Assembly: GCA_944325115.1 (NCBI GenBank)
Contig: CALUYX010000008.1
Location: 1-34,339 of the forward strand
Origin: Candidatus Gastranaerophilales bacterium
GTDB taxonomy: Bacteria; Cyanobacteriota; Vampirovibrionia; Gastranaerophilales; Gastranaerophilaceae
Length of the DNA: 34,339 nucleotides
Direction of reading: 5' to 3'
This document shows positions 24,597 to 33,039 of the stretch, in pieces (positions within the stretch are counted from its first letter, which is position 1; every line of letters begins with the position of its first letter). Both the position numbers and the translations under genes were made by a program. The notes under the pieces were generated by a model. The model saw nothing but the letters and a program-made list of their open reading frames with translations, was not told where the DNA came from and did not search any database.

Positions 24597-24618
24597 TTAT
24601 TAAAAAGGAAAGATTTTT

Positions 24619-25035
24619 ATGCCGGTTCGTAACGAAAAATTTTTACTCTCAACACGCGGGTTTAATGACATTATTGATATTACAAGCAAAGTTGTCGATA
24701 TTGTTCGCACGGGTGGTGAAAAAAACGCCATAGTGCACATTTACTCCCCAGGCTCAACCGTTAGTGTTACGACACTTGAATACGAGCCGGGGCTTGTTAA
24801 GGATTTGCCTGAGGCATTAGAGAATATAGCACCCGTAAATAAGGTTTATGAGCACGACAAACAATGGCATGACGGCAACGGGCATGCGCATATAAGAGCT
24901 TCTTTGATGGGTAGTTCAATTACCGTGCCGCTTGCAGCAGGGCAGCTTGAGCTTGGCAGTTGGCAGCAGATTGTACTTATTGATTTTGACAACAAGCCAA
25001 GAACAAGAAGTGTTATTGTACAGATTTTATCTTAA
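24619..25035 (+). CDS. YjbQ-family protein (UPF0047)
   Basis: A 138-residue single-domain protein of the YjbQ/UPF0047 family. Members can carry weak thiamine-phosphate synthase activity, but their cellular role is not established. The conserved WHDGNGHAHIRASLMGSS, GQLELGSWQQIVLIDFD and PRTR segments are present, with the family's metal-binding His residues in HDGNGHAH. It is the first gene of a likely four-gene run: the M24 peptidase starts nine bases after its stop, with a GGAG ribosome binding site between them. Confidence 0.93.
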   Translation: MPVRNEKFLLSTRGFNDIIDITSKVVDIVRTGGEKNAIVHIYSPGSTVSVTTLEYEPGLVKDLPEALENIAPVNKVYEHDKQWHDGNGHAHIRASLMGSSITVPLAAGQLELGSWQQIVLIDFDNKPRTRSVIVQILS

Positions 25036-25044
25036 GGAGAAAAA

Positions 25045-26661
25045 ATGGAAGATTGGGGCAGGAAGTATAAAGAAATTCTTAAAAACGGCGGGTATGCTCT
25101 TGCTAAAAGCTCGGATGAGTATTTTATGTGCCACTATAAGGGCTCTAATCTTAACCTTTTAACGGGTTTTTCAGGTACTGCGGGTGAAGCTTTGATAGAT
25201 GATAAGGGTAAAATTACTCTTTTTGTTGACCCAAGATACCACGAGCAGGCTGATTTTGAAACCGAGGGTAAAAATGTCGAAGTGGTAAAACTCAAGCAGG
25301 GCGAGGGTTTTGTTAATATGATTGCAAAAAAAGTCCAATCTTCACCCCTTTATGTAAGTAACACGACACTTTTATCTTTTGTTGAAAAACTTCGTGCAAA
25401 TCTGCCCGAGGTCTATACTTATGAAGATTTCAAGGGTTTTGGCGAAAATAAAAATATAGATTTTTCAAAAGAAATATTTTTAACTTCATCATCAAAGAAG
25501 TTTTCTGACAAATTAAAAAGTCTGAAAAAACACATAAAAGAGCGCTATATGCTTGTGACATCTTTAGAAGAGATTGCATATCTTACAAATCTAAGAAGTT
25601 TTCAGATGAGTGAGATTTCTACTTTTAAGTCAAAATTGCTTTTGGATTTTAAAAAAAAGAGTATTCTTTTTTGCGACCAAAAGATAAAAAATCTGCCTGA
25701 AAACCTTATTCAAGAGCCTTTAGAGGAATTTGAAAAATATATAAAGAAAATAAAATCAAATGTGCTTATAAGTCCTGATTCTATTACAATAAAAGACTAT
25801 GAGCTTATTTTAAAACCCGTTAAAATAAAGAAAAACTACATAGCTAAAATGGCGGCTATAAAAGAAAAAGCGGAAATAAAACACCTGAAAAGTGCGTTTT
25901 TGCGCCTAGATTTGGCTCTTAATTCTTTTAAAAACAAGATTAAAGCGGGTTTGTCCGAATTTGAACTAAAGGAAATTTTTGAACACGAGCTTATAAAATA
26001 CGGCGCAAAAACCACAAGTTTTAAGACCATACTTGCGCTTAGCGATAATTCATCTTCCATACATTATTCAAATTATGATAAAAATAAAATCTTAAAAGAT
26101 GGGGGTTTAATCCTGCTTGATTGCGGCGGATACTATGAAGAAGGGCTTGCAACAGACATTACAAGGGTTTTTCTGTGCGGAAATAAAGCCAATAAAAAAC
26201 AAAAAGAAATATACACAGCCGTTCTAAGAGCGTTTTTGCACTCATACCATTCAAGCGCTACAAGCGGGGATGAGCTGGATAAAATCGCAAGAAAGATTCT
26301 AAAACCTTATGAAAAAGAGGGCTTTTTGTTTCCTCATGCACTGGGTCATGGCATAGGAATACCCGTGCATCAGATGCCGCCTGTGATTACAAGCTTTAAG
26401 GATAAAAAATTTCCTCTTCAAAATAACATGGCTCACACAATTGAGCCGGGGTTATACTGTTCAAAAAAACCTCACAAATTTGGTGTAAGACTTGAAAATA
26501 GTGTCTGGGTAACAAAAAGAGGTCAGAGGGAGTCTTTTTCAAAATTTGAATTTGAAGAGAATTTAATTGATAGAAATCTCCTTACAAAAAAAGAGCAAAA
26601 ATGGCTTGATGAGTGGCAATTAGGCTGGAGAGAGTTTTGTGAAGAGCATAAAATCAACTAA
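25045..26661 (+). CDS. Xaa-Pro aminopeptidase-like M24B metallopeptidase
   Basis: Cytoplasmic dinuclear-metal aminopeptidase that removes N-terminal residues before proline, 538 aa. An N-terminal creatinase/prolidase-like region (about 1-270, Lys-rich) precedes the pita-bread catalytic domain. Metal ligands are visible in order: Asp in LLDCGG (about 358), Asp in TDITR (about 370), His in LGHGIG (about 434), Glu in TIEPGLY (about 466) and Glu in RLEN (about 482). The HALGHGIGIPVHQ motif is typical. A good ribosome binding site (AAGGAGA) precedes the ATG. Its last 23 bases overlap the glycosyltransferase gene. Confidence 0.93.
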   Translation: MEDWGRKYKEILKNGGYALAKSSDEYFMCHYKGSNLNLLTGFSGTAGEALIDDKGKITLFVDPRYHEQADFETEGKNVEVVKLKQGEGFVNMIAKKVQSSPLYVSNTTLLSFVEKLRANLPEVYTYEDFKGFGENKNIDFSKEIFLTSSSKKFSDKLKSLKKHIKERYMLVTSLEEIAYLTNLRSFQMSEISTFKSKLLLDFKKKSILFCDQKIKNLPENLIQEPLEEFEKYIKKIKSNVLISPDSITIKDYELILKPVKIKKNYIAKMAAIKEKAEIKHLKSAFLRLDLALNSFKNKIKAGLSEFELKEIFEHELIKYGAKTTSFKTILALSDNSSSIHYSNYDKNKILKDGGLILLDCGGYYEEGLATDITRVFLCGNKANKKQKEIYTAVLRAFLHSYHSSATSGDELDKIARKILKPYEKEGFLFPHALGHGIGIPVHQMPPVITSFKDKKFPLQNNMAHTIEPGLYCSKKPHKFGVRLENSVWVTKRGQRESFSKFEFEENLIDRNLLTKKEQKWLDEWQLGWREFCEEHKIN

Positions 26662-28093
26662 AATATTTTATATTTCATTTGTTTTAATTTTTATTCTGGC
26701 GCTTTTGTTGAGGCTTGATTTGTATATTTTTAACAGACCCTTTTGGTTTGATGAAGCGGCGCTTGCGCTAAATGTCACAGATAATCCCTTTTCTTTTCTT
26801 TTTGGAGAGCTTTCATACTACCAGAGTGCGCCTGCGATGTTTCTTTTTGAGACAAAAATCTTGGTGAGCCTTTTTTCAAAGTCTGAATACGTTTTTCGCT
26901 TTATTCCTTTTGTGACGTCAATTTTTTGTATACCTGTTTTTTATTACTTTTCAAAGTATTTTCTATCAAATAAAACAACAAGACTGTTTGCACTGTTTTT
27001 ATTTGCAATAAATACAAATTTAATCTACTACTCGGGCGAGTTTAAGCCCTATGCGCTTGATGTATTTTTATCTTTGGCGCTTTTGCTTTTGGTTTTGATT
27101 TTCAAATTTAAAAAGCCCCTTTTGCTCGGGTTTTTCTTTGCTTTTGCGCTTTGGTACTCATATTCTTCAACAATTTGCGCTATTGGCACGGCGTTAGTTC
27201 TTTTAACGCTTGTTATAAAGACAAAAAAACATAAAAAAGAGTATTTTTTGTTTTTATTGCCGCAAATGCTTAATCTCATCCCTTTTGCGCTTCATATGAG
27301 TGCAATAGAGAAAACCAGAATTTTTATGAGTTCAATATGGTCACATGGTTATATCGAGCAAAATTTATCAAACCTTACGACTTTGTTTTTGGATAATATT
27401 TTTTATATTTTCCACCCTTACAAGTTTATTTTGCCTCAGTTTCCATACTTTTTGCCTATATTATTCGGTATTATTTGTATTTTGGGTGCAATTATTTTAT
27501 ACAGGCAAAATAAGTTCAAATTTTACCTCTTGTTGGCACCTTATTTTGTATTTTTGTTTTTGTCATACGGCGGATTTTACCCTTATTATGACAGGATGAC
27601 CTTGTTTTTGACCCCTGTTTTTTTAATTCTTTTTGCAAAGAGTTTTGAATTTATTTTGAAAAAGCGCTTTGGCTTTTTGGTTTTTGTTGTTTTGGTCATT
27701 TTTTCAATATATCCTGCAATTACCTCGCAAAAAGTTATGAAAAATTTACCCTCGCAGGACTTGTACACGTTTTTAAAATTAAAGGAAAATTACAAAAAAG
27801 GCGATGTCATAGTGCTTAACCAGACATCTTTGCCGCAGTTTTTATACTACAGTGCGAAGTATTCTTTTGTGTGCGAAAATATAAAAGTAGAAAAAATGTT
27901 CTATAGCGCAGATGAGTATCTTATGCTTTTAAATACGCTTGATGAGAATAAAAACTACTGGTTTATGGTAAGCTCTGTTAAGTTTCCTAAAGCTGTTAAT
28001 ACAAGAGAAGTGATTGAATTTTGGGGTTCAAATAAGGTAAAATTTACTCATTATAATAAAGGAAAAACTGATTTATACTATGTCGGAAAATAA
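26639..28093 (+). CDS. GT39-like multi-pass membrane glycosyltransferase
   Basis: A 484-residue membrane protein with about ten helices, resembling ArnT/PMT-type (GT39, PF13231-like) transferases that move a sugar from a lipid carrier to an acceptor on the outer face of the membrane. The N-terminal helix is followed by NRPFWFDEAALAL, where the acidic residues after W-F match the catalytic D-E of this superfamily. A further match is YSGEFKPYALDVFLSL, the second conserved loop. The C-terminal soluble tail (about 375-484) is short. Translation starts at GTG 26639 with GGAGAG upstream, coupled to the M24 gene. Acceptor and donor are unknown. Confidence 0.8.
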   Translation: MKSIKSTKIFYISFVLIFILALLLRLDLYIFNRPFWFDEAALALNVTDNPFSFLFGELSYYQSAPAMFLFETKILVSLFSKSEYVFRFIPFVTSIFCIPVFYYFSKYFLSNKTTRLFALFLFAINTNLIYYSGEFKPYALDVFLSLALLLLVLIFKFKKPLLLGFFFAFALWYSYSSTICAIGTALVLLTLVIKTKKHKKEYFLFLLPQMLNLIPFALHMSAIEKTRIFMSSIWSHGYIEQNLSNLTTLFLDNIFYIFHPYKFILPQFPYFLPILFGIICILGAIILYRQNKFKFYLLLAPYFVFLFLSYGGFYPYYDRMTLFLTPVFLILFAKSFEFILKKRFGFLVFVVLVIFSIYPAITSQKVMKNLPSQDLYTFLKLKENYKKGDVIVLNQTSLPQFLYYSAKYSFVCENIKVEKMFYSADEYLMLLNTLDENKNYWFMVSSVKFPKAVNTREVIEFWGSNKVKFTHYNKGKTDLYYVGK

Positions 28094-28880
28094 ATTTTTT
28101 GAAATTACATCACTTCAAAACGAAATTGTAAAAGATACCGTAAAGCTGCAGCAAAAAAAATACAGAAAAGACTCGGGACTTGTGCTTTTAGAGGGTGAAA
28201 AGTCTGTCTTTGAGGCACTTAATTGCGCAATTGAGCTTAAATATATAATAAGCAATGACATCAAGCTTTTAGAGCGTGCTCAAAAAAACTCAAAGGCAAA
28301 ATTGTATCTTGCAAATGATAAAGTCATGGAGAAAATTTCATCTACAAAAAGCCCTGTAAATATTCTGGCTGCTGCAATTGAGCCTGGTTATGAAATAGAT
28401 GAGATATTAAAAAAAGAAAAGCTTCTGCTTTTAGATAATATAAAAGATGCCGGAAATTTAGGCACGATAATACGCTCAGCATGTGCTTTCGGGGCGGATG
28501 GGATTTTGCTTTTCGGCGATTGTGTGGATGAATTTTCATCAAAAGTTATACGCTCAAGCGCGGGAAATATTTTTAAAATGCCAATTATTAGGCTAAATTC
28601 AGACATGTGTCTAATGAAAAAAATCAAAAAATCGCATAAGATAATATCAACAGTTGCACCCTTTGGTAAATGGGGCAAAAAGGCAAAAAAATGTGACGAA
28701 CAGGTTTATCAAAAGCCCTATGTAATCATGCTCGGTTCTGAAGCTTCGGGACTATGTAACGAATTATTAAGCATGGCGGATGAGCATGTAACACTAGTCA
28801 CAAATAACAATGTAGAGTCCCTAAATCTTGCTGTATTTGCAGGTATAATGCTCTATATCATAAATTCAAAAAATAACTAA
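28080..28880 (+). CDS. SpoU/TrmH-family RNA 2'-O-methyltransferase
   Basis: A 266-residue SPOUT enzyme that methylates ribose 2'-OH in rRNA or tRNA using SAM bound in a trefoil knot. An N-terminal substrate-binding domain (about 1-105) is followed by the three motifs. These are motif 1 DNIKDAGNLGTIIRSA (about 118-133, with the catalytic Asn and Arg), motif 2 IMLGSEASGLC (about 216-226, usually GSEGxG, so one Gly is Ala here) and motif 3 ESLNLAVFAGIMLY (about 245-258). It overlaps the preceding gene by 14 bases and closes the operon that begins at yjbQ. The substrate site cannot be stated. Confidence 0.92.
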   Translation: MSENKFFEITSLQNEIVKDTVKLQQKKYRKDSGLVLLEGEKSVFEALNCAIELKYIISNDIKLLERAQKNSKAKLYLANDKVMEKISSTKSPVNILAAAIEPGYEIDEILKKEKLLLLDNIKDAGNLGTIIRSACAFGADGILLFGDCVDEFSSKVIRSSAGNIFKMPIIRLNSDMCLMKKIKKSHKIISTVAPFGKWGKKAKKCDEQVYQKPYVIMLGSEASGLCNELLSMADEHVTLVTNNNVESLNLAVFAGIMLYIINSKNN

Positions 28881-28888
28881 ATTTCTTA

Positions 28889-28917
28889 TTGCTATGCTTT
28901 ACAAATTGTGATAGAAT
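28889..28917 (+). promoter_or_regulatory. Promoter of the small protein-gpsA pair
   Basis: TTGCTA (28889-28894), 17-base spacer, TAGAAT (28912-28917). Start near 28924 gives a 26-base leader with AGGAG (28940 region) before the ATG at 28950. Confidence 0.6.
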
Positions 28918-28949
28918 TGTCCTGTTGAGCCTACATGAAAGGAGCCCTA

Positions 28950-29138
28950 ATGCGGATAGCACCTATATTGTTGAATTATGGTAAGAATAATGCCATTTCT
29001 ACAAAAGGGCAAGCTATAAACAGACAAAAAACACACTCTGTGCGCAATTATACGGGTAATCCATGTCAGGACTTAGCTTATGCGAGCATGTTTGATAAAA
29101 AAATTGCTCGAGATTTAAAATTAATGGGATTGATTTAG
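28950..29138 (+). CDS. Small conserved-looking protein with V-x-x-Y-T-G motif, 62 aa
   Basis: A 62-residue polar protein: MRIAPILLNYGK at the start, SVRNYTGN at 30-37, and a helical end ASMFDKKIARDLKLMGLI. The opening and the motif parallel the N-termini of the 5546 and 6674 proteins (MQIIPPILKN...VSFSGK and MKINLLSFTN...VCFSGK). Here the leader is followed by almost nothing else, as if the protein were the leader module alone. The ATG at 28950 has a good AGGAG; the ATG at 28935 is inside the region before it. gpsA begins three bases after its stop, so the two are probably coupled. Function unknown. Confidence 0.7.
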   Translation: MRIAPILLNYGKNNAISTKGQAINRQKTHSVRNYTGNPCQDLAYASMFDKKIARDLKLMGLI

Positions 29139-29141
29139 TAA

Positions 29142-30149
29142 ATGAAACTTACTGTTTTGGGTTTAGGCTGTTGGGGTTTGGTTTTGACAAAACTCCTTAC
29201 TTCGCAATTCGATGAAGTTTGGGGATGGTCAAGAAAGCAAGATTTATCGGAAGAATTGCTTTTGCATAAAAAATCCACTATGCCTTTTGAAGTTGAACTT
29301 GATAAAAGTGTCAACATTACCCATGACTTAAAGCGTGCTGTTGACGGCGCAGATATAATTCTTTTGGTTGTATCAACTTCTGCTATAAGAAGTGTCTGTG
29401 AGCAGCTAAAGGAAGCAGGTATTAAAGACGAACAGATTTTGGTCAATACTTCAAAAGGGCTTGAATTGCCCTCATTAAAGCGCATGAGTGAAGTTATAAA
29501 AGAGGTTTTGCCTAATCAAAAATTTGCCGTGCTCTCAGGTCCGACTCTGGCTCGTGAGGTGCTTGAGGGACAGCCGACAGCAGCTTCTGTTGCATCTGAT
29601 GATGCTGCGGTTGCAAAATTTGTTCAGCAGCATTTAAACGTAGATGGAAGATTCAGACTCTATACAAATGATGATGTTATAGGGGTTGAATTTGGCGGAA
29701 GTTTAAAAAACGTAATTGCAATTGCTGCAGGCTTTATATCAGAGCTAAATATGGGTGATAACGCAAAAGGTGCTATTTTAACCCGCGGCATGGCAGAAAT
29801 TGTGCGTGTTGGCACAGCTCTTGGTGCAAAACCCTCGACATTTTGGGGTTTATCGGGCGTGGGCGACTTAATTGCAACTTGTTCAAGCCCTTTTAGCAGA
29901 AATCATACTGTGGGCAGAATGCTTGCAAAAGGCAAAAAAATTGACGATATTTTAGCTGAGCTTGGCTCTGTTGCAGAAGGTGTTAAAACTTCAAAAGCAA
30001 TTTGCGAGTTGTCAGAGAAGTTAAATATCGACACTCCCATATCTCATGCAATACATGAGGCTGTTTATTCAAAAGAAAATTCAAAAGAAATATTTATGAA
30101 TCTTATGTTTCGTCAGCTTAAAGCGGAAGAAACATTTAGTAAAAAATAA
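29142..30149 (+). CDS. gpsA: Glycerol-3-phosphate dehydrogenase [NAD(P)+]
   Basis: Reduces dihydroxyacetone phosphate to sn-glycerol 3-phosphate, the backbone of phospholipids, in the cytoplasm. The 335-residue enzyme has the N-terminal dinucleotide fold (VLGLGCWGLVL, in place of the common GAGSWGT). It also has VNTSKGLE, VLSGPTLAREV, and the catalytic lysine in FGGSLKNVIAIAAG (about K190), with NAKGAILTRGMAEI and GLSGVGDLIATC in the C-terminal domain. The set is complete and full length. It is coupled to the preceding small gene and followed by a bidirectional terminator shared with dnaB. Confidence 0.95.
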   Translation: MKLTVLGLGCWGLVLTKLLTSQFDEVWGWSRKQDLSEELLLHKKSTMPFEVELDKSVNITHDLKRAVDGADIILLVVSTSAIRSVCEQLKEAGIKDEQILVNTSKGLELPSLKRMSEVIKEVLPNQKFAVLSGPTLAREVLEGQPTAASVASDDAAVAKFVQQHLNVDGRFRLYTNDDVIGVEFGGSLKNVIAIAAGFISELNMGDNAKGAILTRGMAEIVRVGTALGAKPSTFWGLSGVGDLIATCSSPFSRNHTVGRMLAKGKKIDDILAELGSVAEGVKTSKAICELSEKLNIDTPISHAIHEAVYSKENSKEIFMNLMFRQLKAEETFSKK

Positions 30150-30175
30150 AAGCTCCCATTATGGGAGCTTTTTTA
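30148..30175. terminator. Bidirectional intrinsic terminator between gpsA and dnaB
   Basis: AAAAGCTCCCAT with ATGGGAGCTTTTTT around one central T. An A-run on the left and a T-run on the right let it end both convergent genes. The dnaB stop codon lies within its right arm region. Confidence 0.9.
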
Positions 30176-31528
30176 TACGTTTAAATTAGGATTTACTTTG
30201 TTTTTGAATTTTGTTGTTGAACCTTGGAATATAAGCTCAAAACTTCCTGTCGGACCGTTTCTTTGTTTTGCAACAATTATTTGAGCTTTGTTTTTAAGTT
30301 CTGGGTTTTCTTTGTCATAGTATTCTTCGCGATAAATAAACATTACAACGTCTGCGTCCTGCTCAATAGCGCCTGATTCACGAAGGTCAGAGAGCATAGG
30401 GCGCTTATCCGTTCTGTCTTCTACCTTACGTGACAATTGCGAGAGGGCAATAATTGGCACATCAAGCTCACGTGCTATACCTTTTAAACCCCTTGATATG
30501 GTTGAAATTTGTTGGTTACGGTCGTTTGAGCTTCTGTCTTCAATTAATTGCAAATAATCTATCAAAATAAGCCCCAAATCAGGGTATTTCATCTTTAGTC
30601 TTCTGCATTTTGCTCTTATGTCAGAAATACTAACCCCTGCAGAATCATCAATAAACAATGGCGCTTGGTGAAGTTCGTTCATAACATTTGAAATTTTTTC
30701 CCACTCGTTTGCTTGCAATTCTCCTGTTCTTACTCTTTGTGCGTCAATTTCGGCTTCAGCGCACACTACCCTTTGTGCCAATTGTATTTTTGACATTTCA
30801 AGAGAAAATATAACAACAGGAACATTTTGCCTAATTGCGATATTCTGAGCGATATTTAGCGCAAAAGCAGTTTTTCCCATAGATGGACGTGCCGCAAGTA
30901 CAACAAAGTCAGACTTTTGAAAACCTGCCGTTAAATTGTCCAAATCAACATATCCGCTTGGTACGCCCGTGTAAGAACCCTTATTTGCGCAGCGGTATTC
31001 GATTTTTTCAACAGTTTCCATAAGCAAATTTGTTAACTGTTCAATTTCTTGTGAGCTTTTTTGCTGTGCTATATCAAAAATAAACTTTTCAGCCGCTTCA
31101 AGAGATTCTTGGGCGTCGGAGTTTTTGTATGTCTGTTCAATAATGTTTGAGCCTGCGTTTATGAGCTTTCTTTTTATTGCGTTTTCTTTGATTATATTTG
31201 CGTAGTACTCGATGTTTGAACTAAGTACGGTGTCGCTCATCAAGTCGCTTAAATATTCGGCTCCTCCAATCTCATCCAGTCTGTTTTTGGATTGAAAATA
31301 GTCGCTGACACTTAGGGCGTCTACGGGTTTATTTTGGTTGTAGAGCGTAAACATCGCGTCATATATCATTCTGTTTGAGGGCGAGTAGAAAAAATCAGCC
31401 TCAAGAATTTCAACTACTCTGTTCATGCTCAAAGGATTAATTAAAATTGACCCCAATACTGCTTTTTCTGCGTCAAGATTATGCGGGGGAAGTCTTTTTG
31501 AGATGTTTTCTTTTGCTTGTACTGCCAT
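30173..31528 (-). CDS. dnaB: Replicative DNA helicase DnaB
   Basis: Hexameric 5'-3' helicase that unwinds DNA at the replication fork. The 451-residue protein has the N-terminal DnaB domain (PHNLDAEKAVLGSILI at 15-30 to about 115), a linker helix region, and the RecA-like motor. Walker A is ARPSMGKT (213-220), and Walker B/H2 is in GLILIDYLQLI. QLSRKVEDRTDKRPMLSDLRESGAIEQDADVV and the arginine-finger region KQRNGPTG follow. No intein interrupts the usual insertion points. A consensus promoter lies upstream (31555-31583). It is divergent from flagellin. Confidence 0.97.
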   Translation of the reverse strand: MAVQAKENISKRLPPHNLDAEKAVLGSILINPLSMNRVVEILEADFFYSPSNRMIYDAMFTLYNQNKPVDALSVSDYFQSKNRLDEIGGAEYLSDLMSDTVLSSNIEYYANIIKENAIKRKLINAGSNIIEQTYKNSDAQESLEAAEKFIFDIAQQKSSQEIEQLTNLLMETVEKIEYRCANKGSYTGVPSGYVDLDNLTAGFQKSDFVVLAARPSMGKTAFALNIAQNIAIRQNVPVVIFSLEMSKIQLAQRVVCAEAEIDAQRVRTGELQANEWEKISNVMNELHQAPLFIDDSAGVSISDIRAKCRRLKMKYPDLGLILIDYLQLIEDRSSNDRNQQISTISRGLKGIARELDVPIIALSQLSRKVEDRTDKRPMLSDLRESGAIEQDADVVMFIYREEYYDKENPELKNKAQIIVAKQRNGPTGSFELIFQGSTTKFKNKVNPNLNV

Positions 31529-31554
31529 TTATTCCATTCCGAACTTTTTAGTAA

Positions 31555-31583
31555 ATTATAGCGCACTCAAGATTTTTGCTCAA
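31555..31583 (-). promoter_or_regulatory. Sigma-70 promoter of dnaB
   Basis: On the minus strand, TTGAGC (31583-31578), 17-base spacer, perfect TATAAT (31560-31555). Start near 31548, about 20 bases before the ATG at 31528. Confidence 0.7.
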
Positions 31584-31789
31584 TAAATTATACTTTCGTA
31601 TGAAGAAATTCTAACTTTTCTATAATTCTAAATGGCTTGAAAACCTTGTATATTAACAATGTAGTCAATCACCAATTACATTTTAAAGATTGTAATTCAT
31701 CACAAAGACTAAGTATTGCTTGTAATCACTAAATTAGAATATCACGCTGATTTTCAATTGAGAGCAGCTTGATAGGAGTCAGACCTAAA
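31584..31789 (+). promoter_or_regulatory. Leader and promoter region of flagellin
   Basis: AT-rich region with no coding frame. It has a TATAAT at 31621-31626 without a clear -35, and a hairpin AATTACA/TGTAATT at about 31675-31698. I looked for sigma-28 (TAAA-N15-GCCGATAA) and sigma-54 (TGGCAC-N5-TTGC) flagellar promoters and found no convincing match. AGGAG lies at about 31774-31778, eleven bases before the flagellin ATG. Confidence 0.3.
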
Positions 31790-32653
31790 ATGGCTATTGT
31801 CGTAAATACAAATGTTGATTCAATAATGGTTCAAAGAAATTTGAACAGTGCAACTTCAAATTTATCAAAAGCTATTGAACGTTTGTCTACAGGTTCAAGG
31901 GTGAACCAAGCAGCAGATGACGCCGCAGGGCTGGTGATTGCAAAGGGTCTTGAAACTCAGCAAAGAGGTTCAGTCGTAGCTCAGAGTAATGCCCAAACGG
32001 GGGTTAACCTTCTGCAGACGGCCGAGGGTAATTTGGATGTTATTCAAGAGCACTTAATGAGAATACGTGACTTAACACTTCAGGCGATGAACGGCGGACG
32101 TTCCGCAGATGAGGTAAAAGCCATAGAAGATGAAGTTCTGCAAAGGGTTGCAGGTATAGACAGAGTCTCAAGAAGTGCTATGTTTAACGAGTTTCAGCTT
32201 TTCCCCGAAGCGCCATATGAACCTTTGGTGCTGCAAGTAGGTCCAAAATCCGAAAAATATACAAATACAATTGAAATTACAGATGTATTTATTGAGGCTA
32301 CTTTTTCGGTGCTAACAGGCAGAACAGGCGTAGCTGTAGGATTTTTGGACGATGCGGGTGAAATTATCCCCGATGAAGATTTCAGAGAATTTCTGGACCA
32401 GATTGACGTCGGTATAAAGGAAATCTCTACAAGAAGAGGTACTATAGGTGCTATTACAAACAGAATAAATGCAACAATAGATGCTCTTGATATACAAAAC
32501 GAAAATATTCTTGATGCAAAATCAAGAATTATGGATACCGATATAGGCGAAGAATCTTCGAATTTCGCTAAATATCAAATACTCCAGCAGGCGTCAGCCT
32601 CACTATTGGTACAGGCAAATCAACAACCTTCTATTGCCTTGTCAATAATATAA
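31790..32653 (+). CDS. Flagellin
   Basis: Structural subunit of the flagellar filament, exported by the flagellar type III system, 287 aa. The conserved N-terminal D0/D1 helix region (VNTNVDSIMVQRNLN, then IERLSTGSRVNQAADDAAGLVIA and LLQTAEGNLDVIQEHLMRIRDL) and C-terminal D1/D0 region (SRIMDTDIGEESSNFAKYQILQQA...LLVQANQQP) are complete. The exposed middle domain is short (about 130-215), so the filament surface is minimal. The ATG at 31790 starts the canonical MAIVVNTN; a TTG at 31769 is rejected. A strong terminator follows. No other flagellar gene is in the window. Confidence 0.96.
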   Translation: MAIVVNTNVDSIMVQRNLNSATSNLSKAIERLSTGSRVNQAADDAAGLVIAKGLETQQRGSVVAQSNAQTGVNLLQTAEGNLDVIQEHLMRIRDLTLQAMNGGRSADEVKAIEDEVLQRVAGIDRVSRSAMFNEFQLFPEAPYEPLVLQVGPKSEKYTNTIEITDVFIEATFSVLTGRTGVAVGFLDDAGEIIPDEDFREFLDQIDVGIKEISTRRGTIGAITNRINATIDALDIQNENILDAKSRIMDTDIGEESSNFAKYQILQQASASLLVQANQQPSIALSII

Positions 32654-32701
32654 AAATTTAGAAATTATAAAAAACAATCTAACTGGTGATGGCAATACAG
32701 T

Positions 32702-32728
32702 GGATCGGGAAACCGATCCTTTTTTTTA
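32702..32728 (+). terminator. Intrinsic terminator of flagellin
   Basis: GGATCGG-GAAA-CCGATCC (32702-32719) with a GNRA-type tetraloop, followed by a run of nine T residues. Confidence 0.95.
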
Positions 32729-32729
32729 T

Positions 32730-32907
32730 GAGCGCAGCTCGAATTGTGACGCGACGCGTCCAATGAGAGCAAGCGAGTCTAAGGTGTGTGAAGTGCGCAT
32801 GTGGCAAGCGGGGAGCTTGGCACAAAGCACAAACCGTACCCGAGCGCAGCTCGAAGGCGTGAGCCGGTGCGTCCAATGAGAGCAAGTGAGTCTATGGTGT
32901 GTGAAGT
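32730..32907. repeat. Two GC-rich direct repeats of about 65 bases
   Basis: Copy A (32730-32794) and copy B (32842-32907) share GAGCGCAGCTCGAA, then GCGTCCAATGAGAGCAAG, then GAGTCTA-GGTGTGTGAAGT, with differences concentrated in a 12-base middle part. Both lie in a GC-rich island within AT-rich DNA. The ends GAGC...GCTC are self-complementary. Overlapping open frames here are chance. Confidence 0.85.
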
Positions 32908-33039
32908 AATATGGCACAAATTTGTTTTTTGCCATATTGCACAACAGTTCTATGCCGCCGTTGCAAATGGAGCGAGAGCAAAACGAGCGAAGCGATTTTA
33001 ATTGCACAGGCGAAAAAACCTAAAGGTGCGGTATATAGC
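32908..33039. other. Non-coding gap with a hairpin
   Basis: Contains an 8-bp stem ATATGGCA (32909-32916) with TGCCATAT (32930-32937) around a T-rich loop, then a GC-rich stretch with short GAGCGA repeats. No gene is supported. It separates the flagellin repeats from the convergent hypothetical gene. Confidence 0.4.

Noticed and set aside
31590-31789. Sigma-28 or sigma-54 flagellar promoter for flagellin
   Set aside because: The best matches (TAAA with GCTGAT at 12 bases) fail spacing and sequence.
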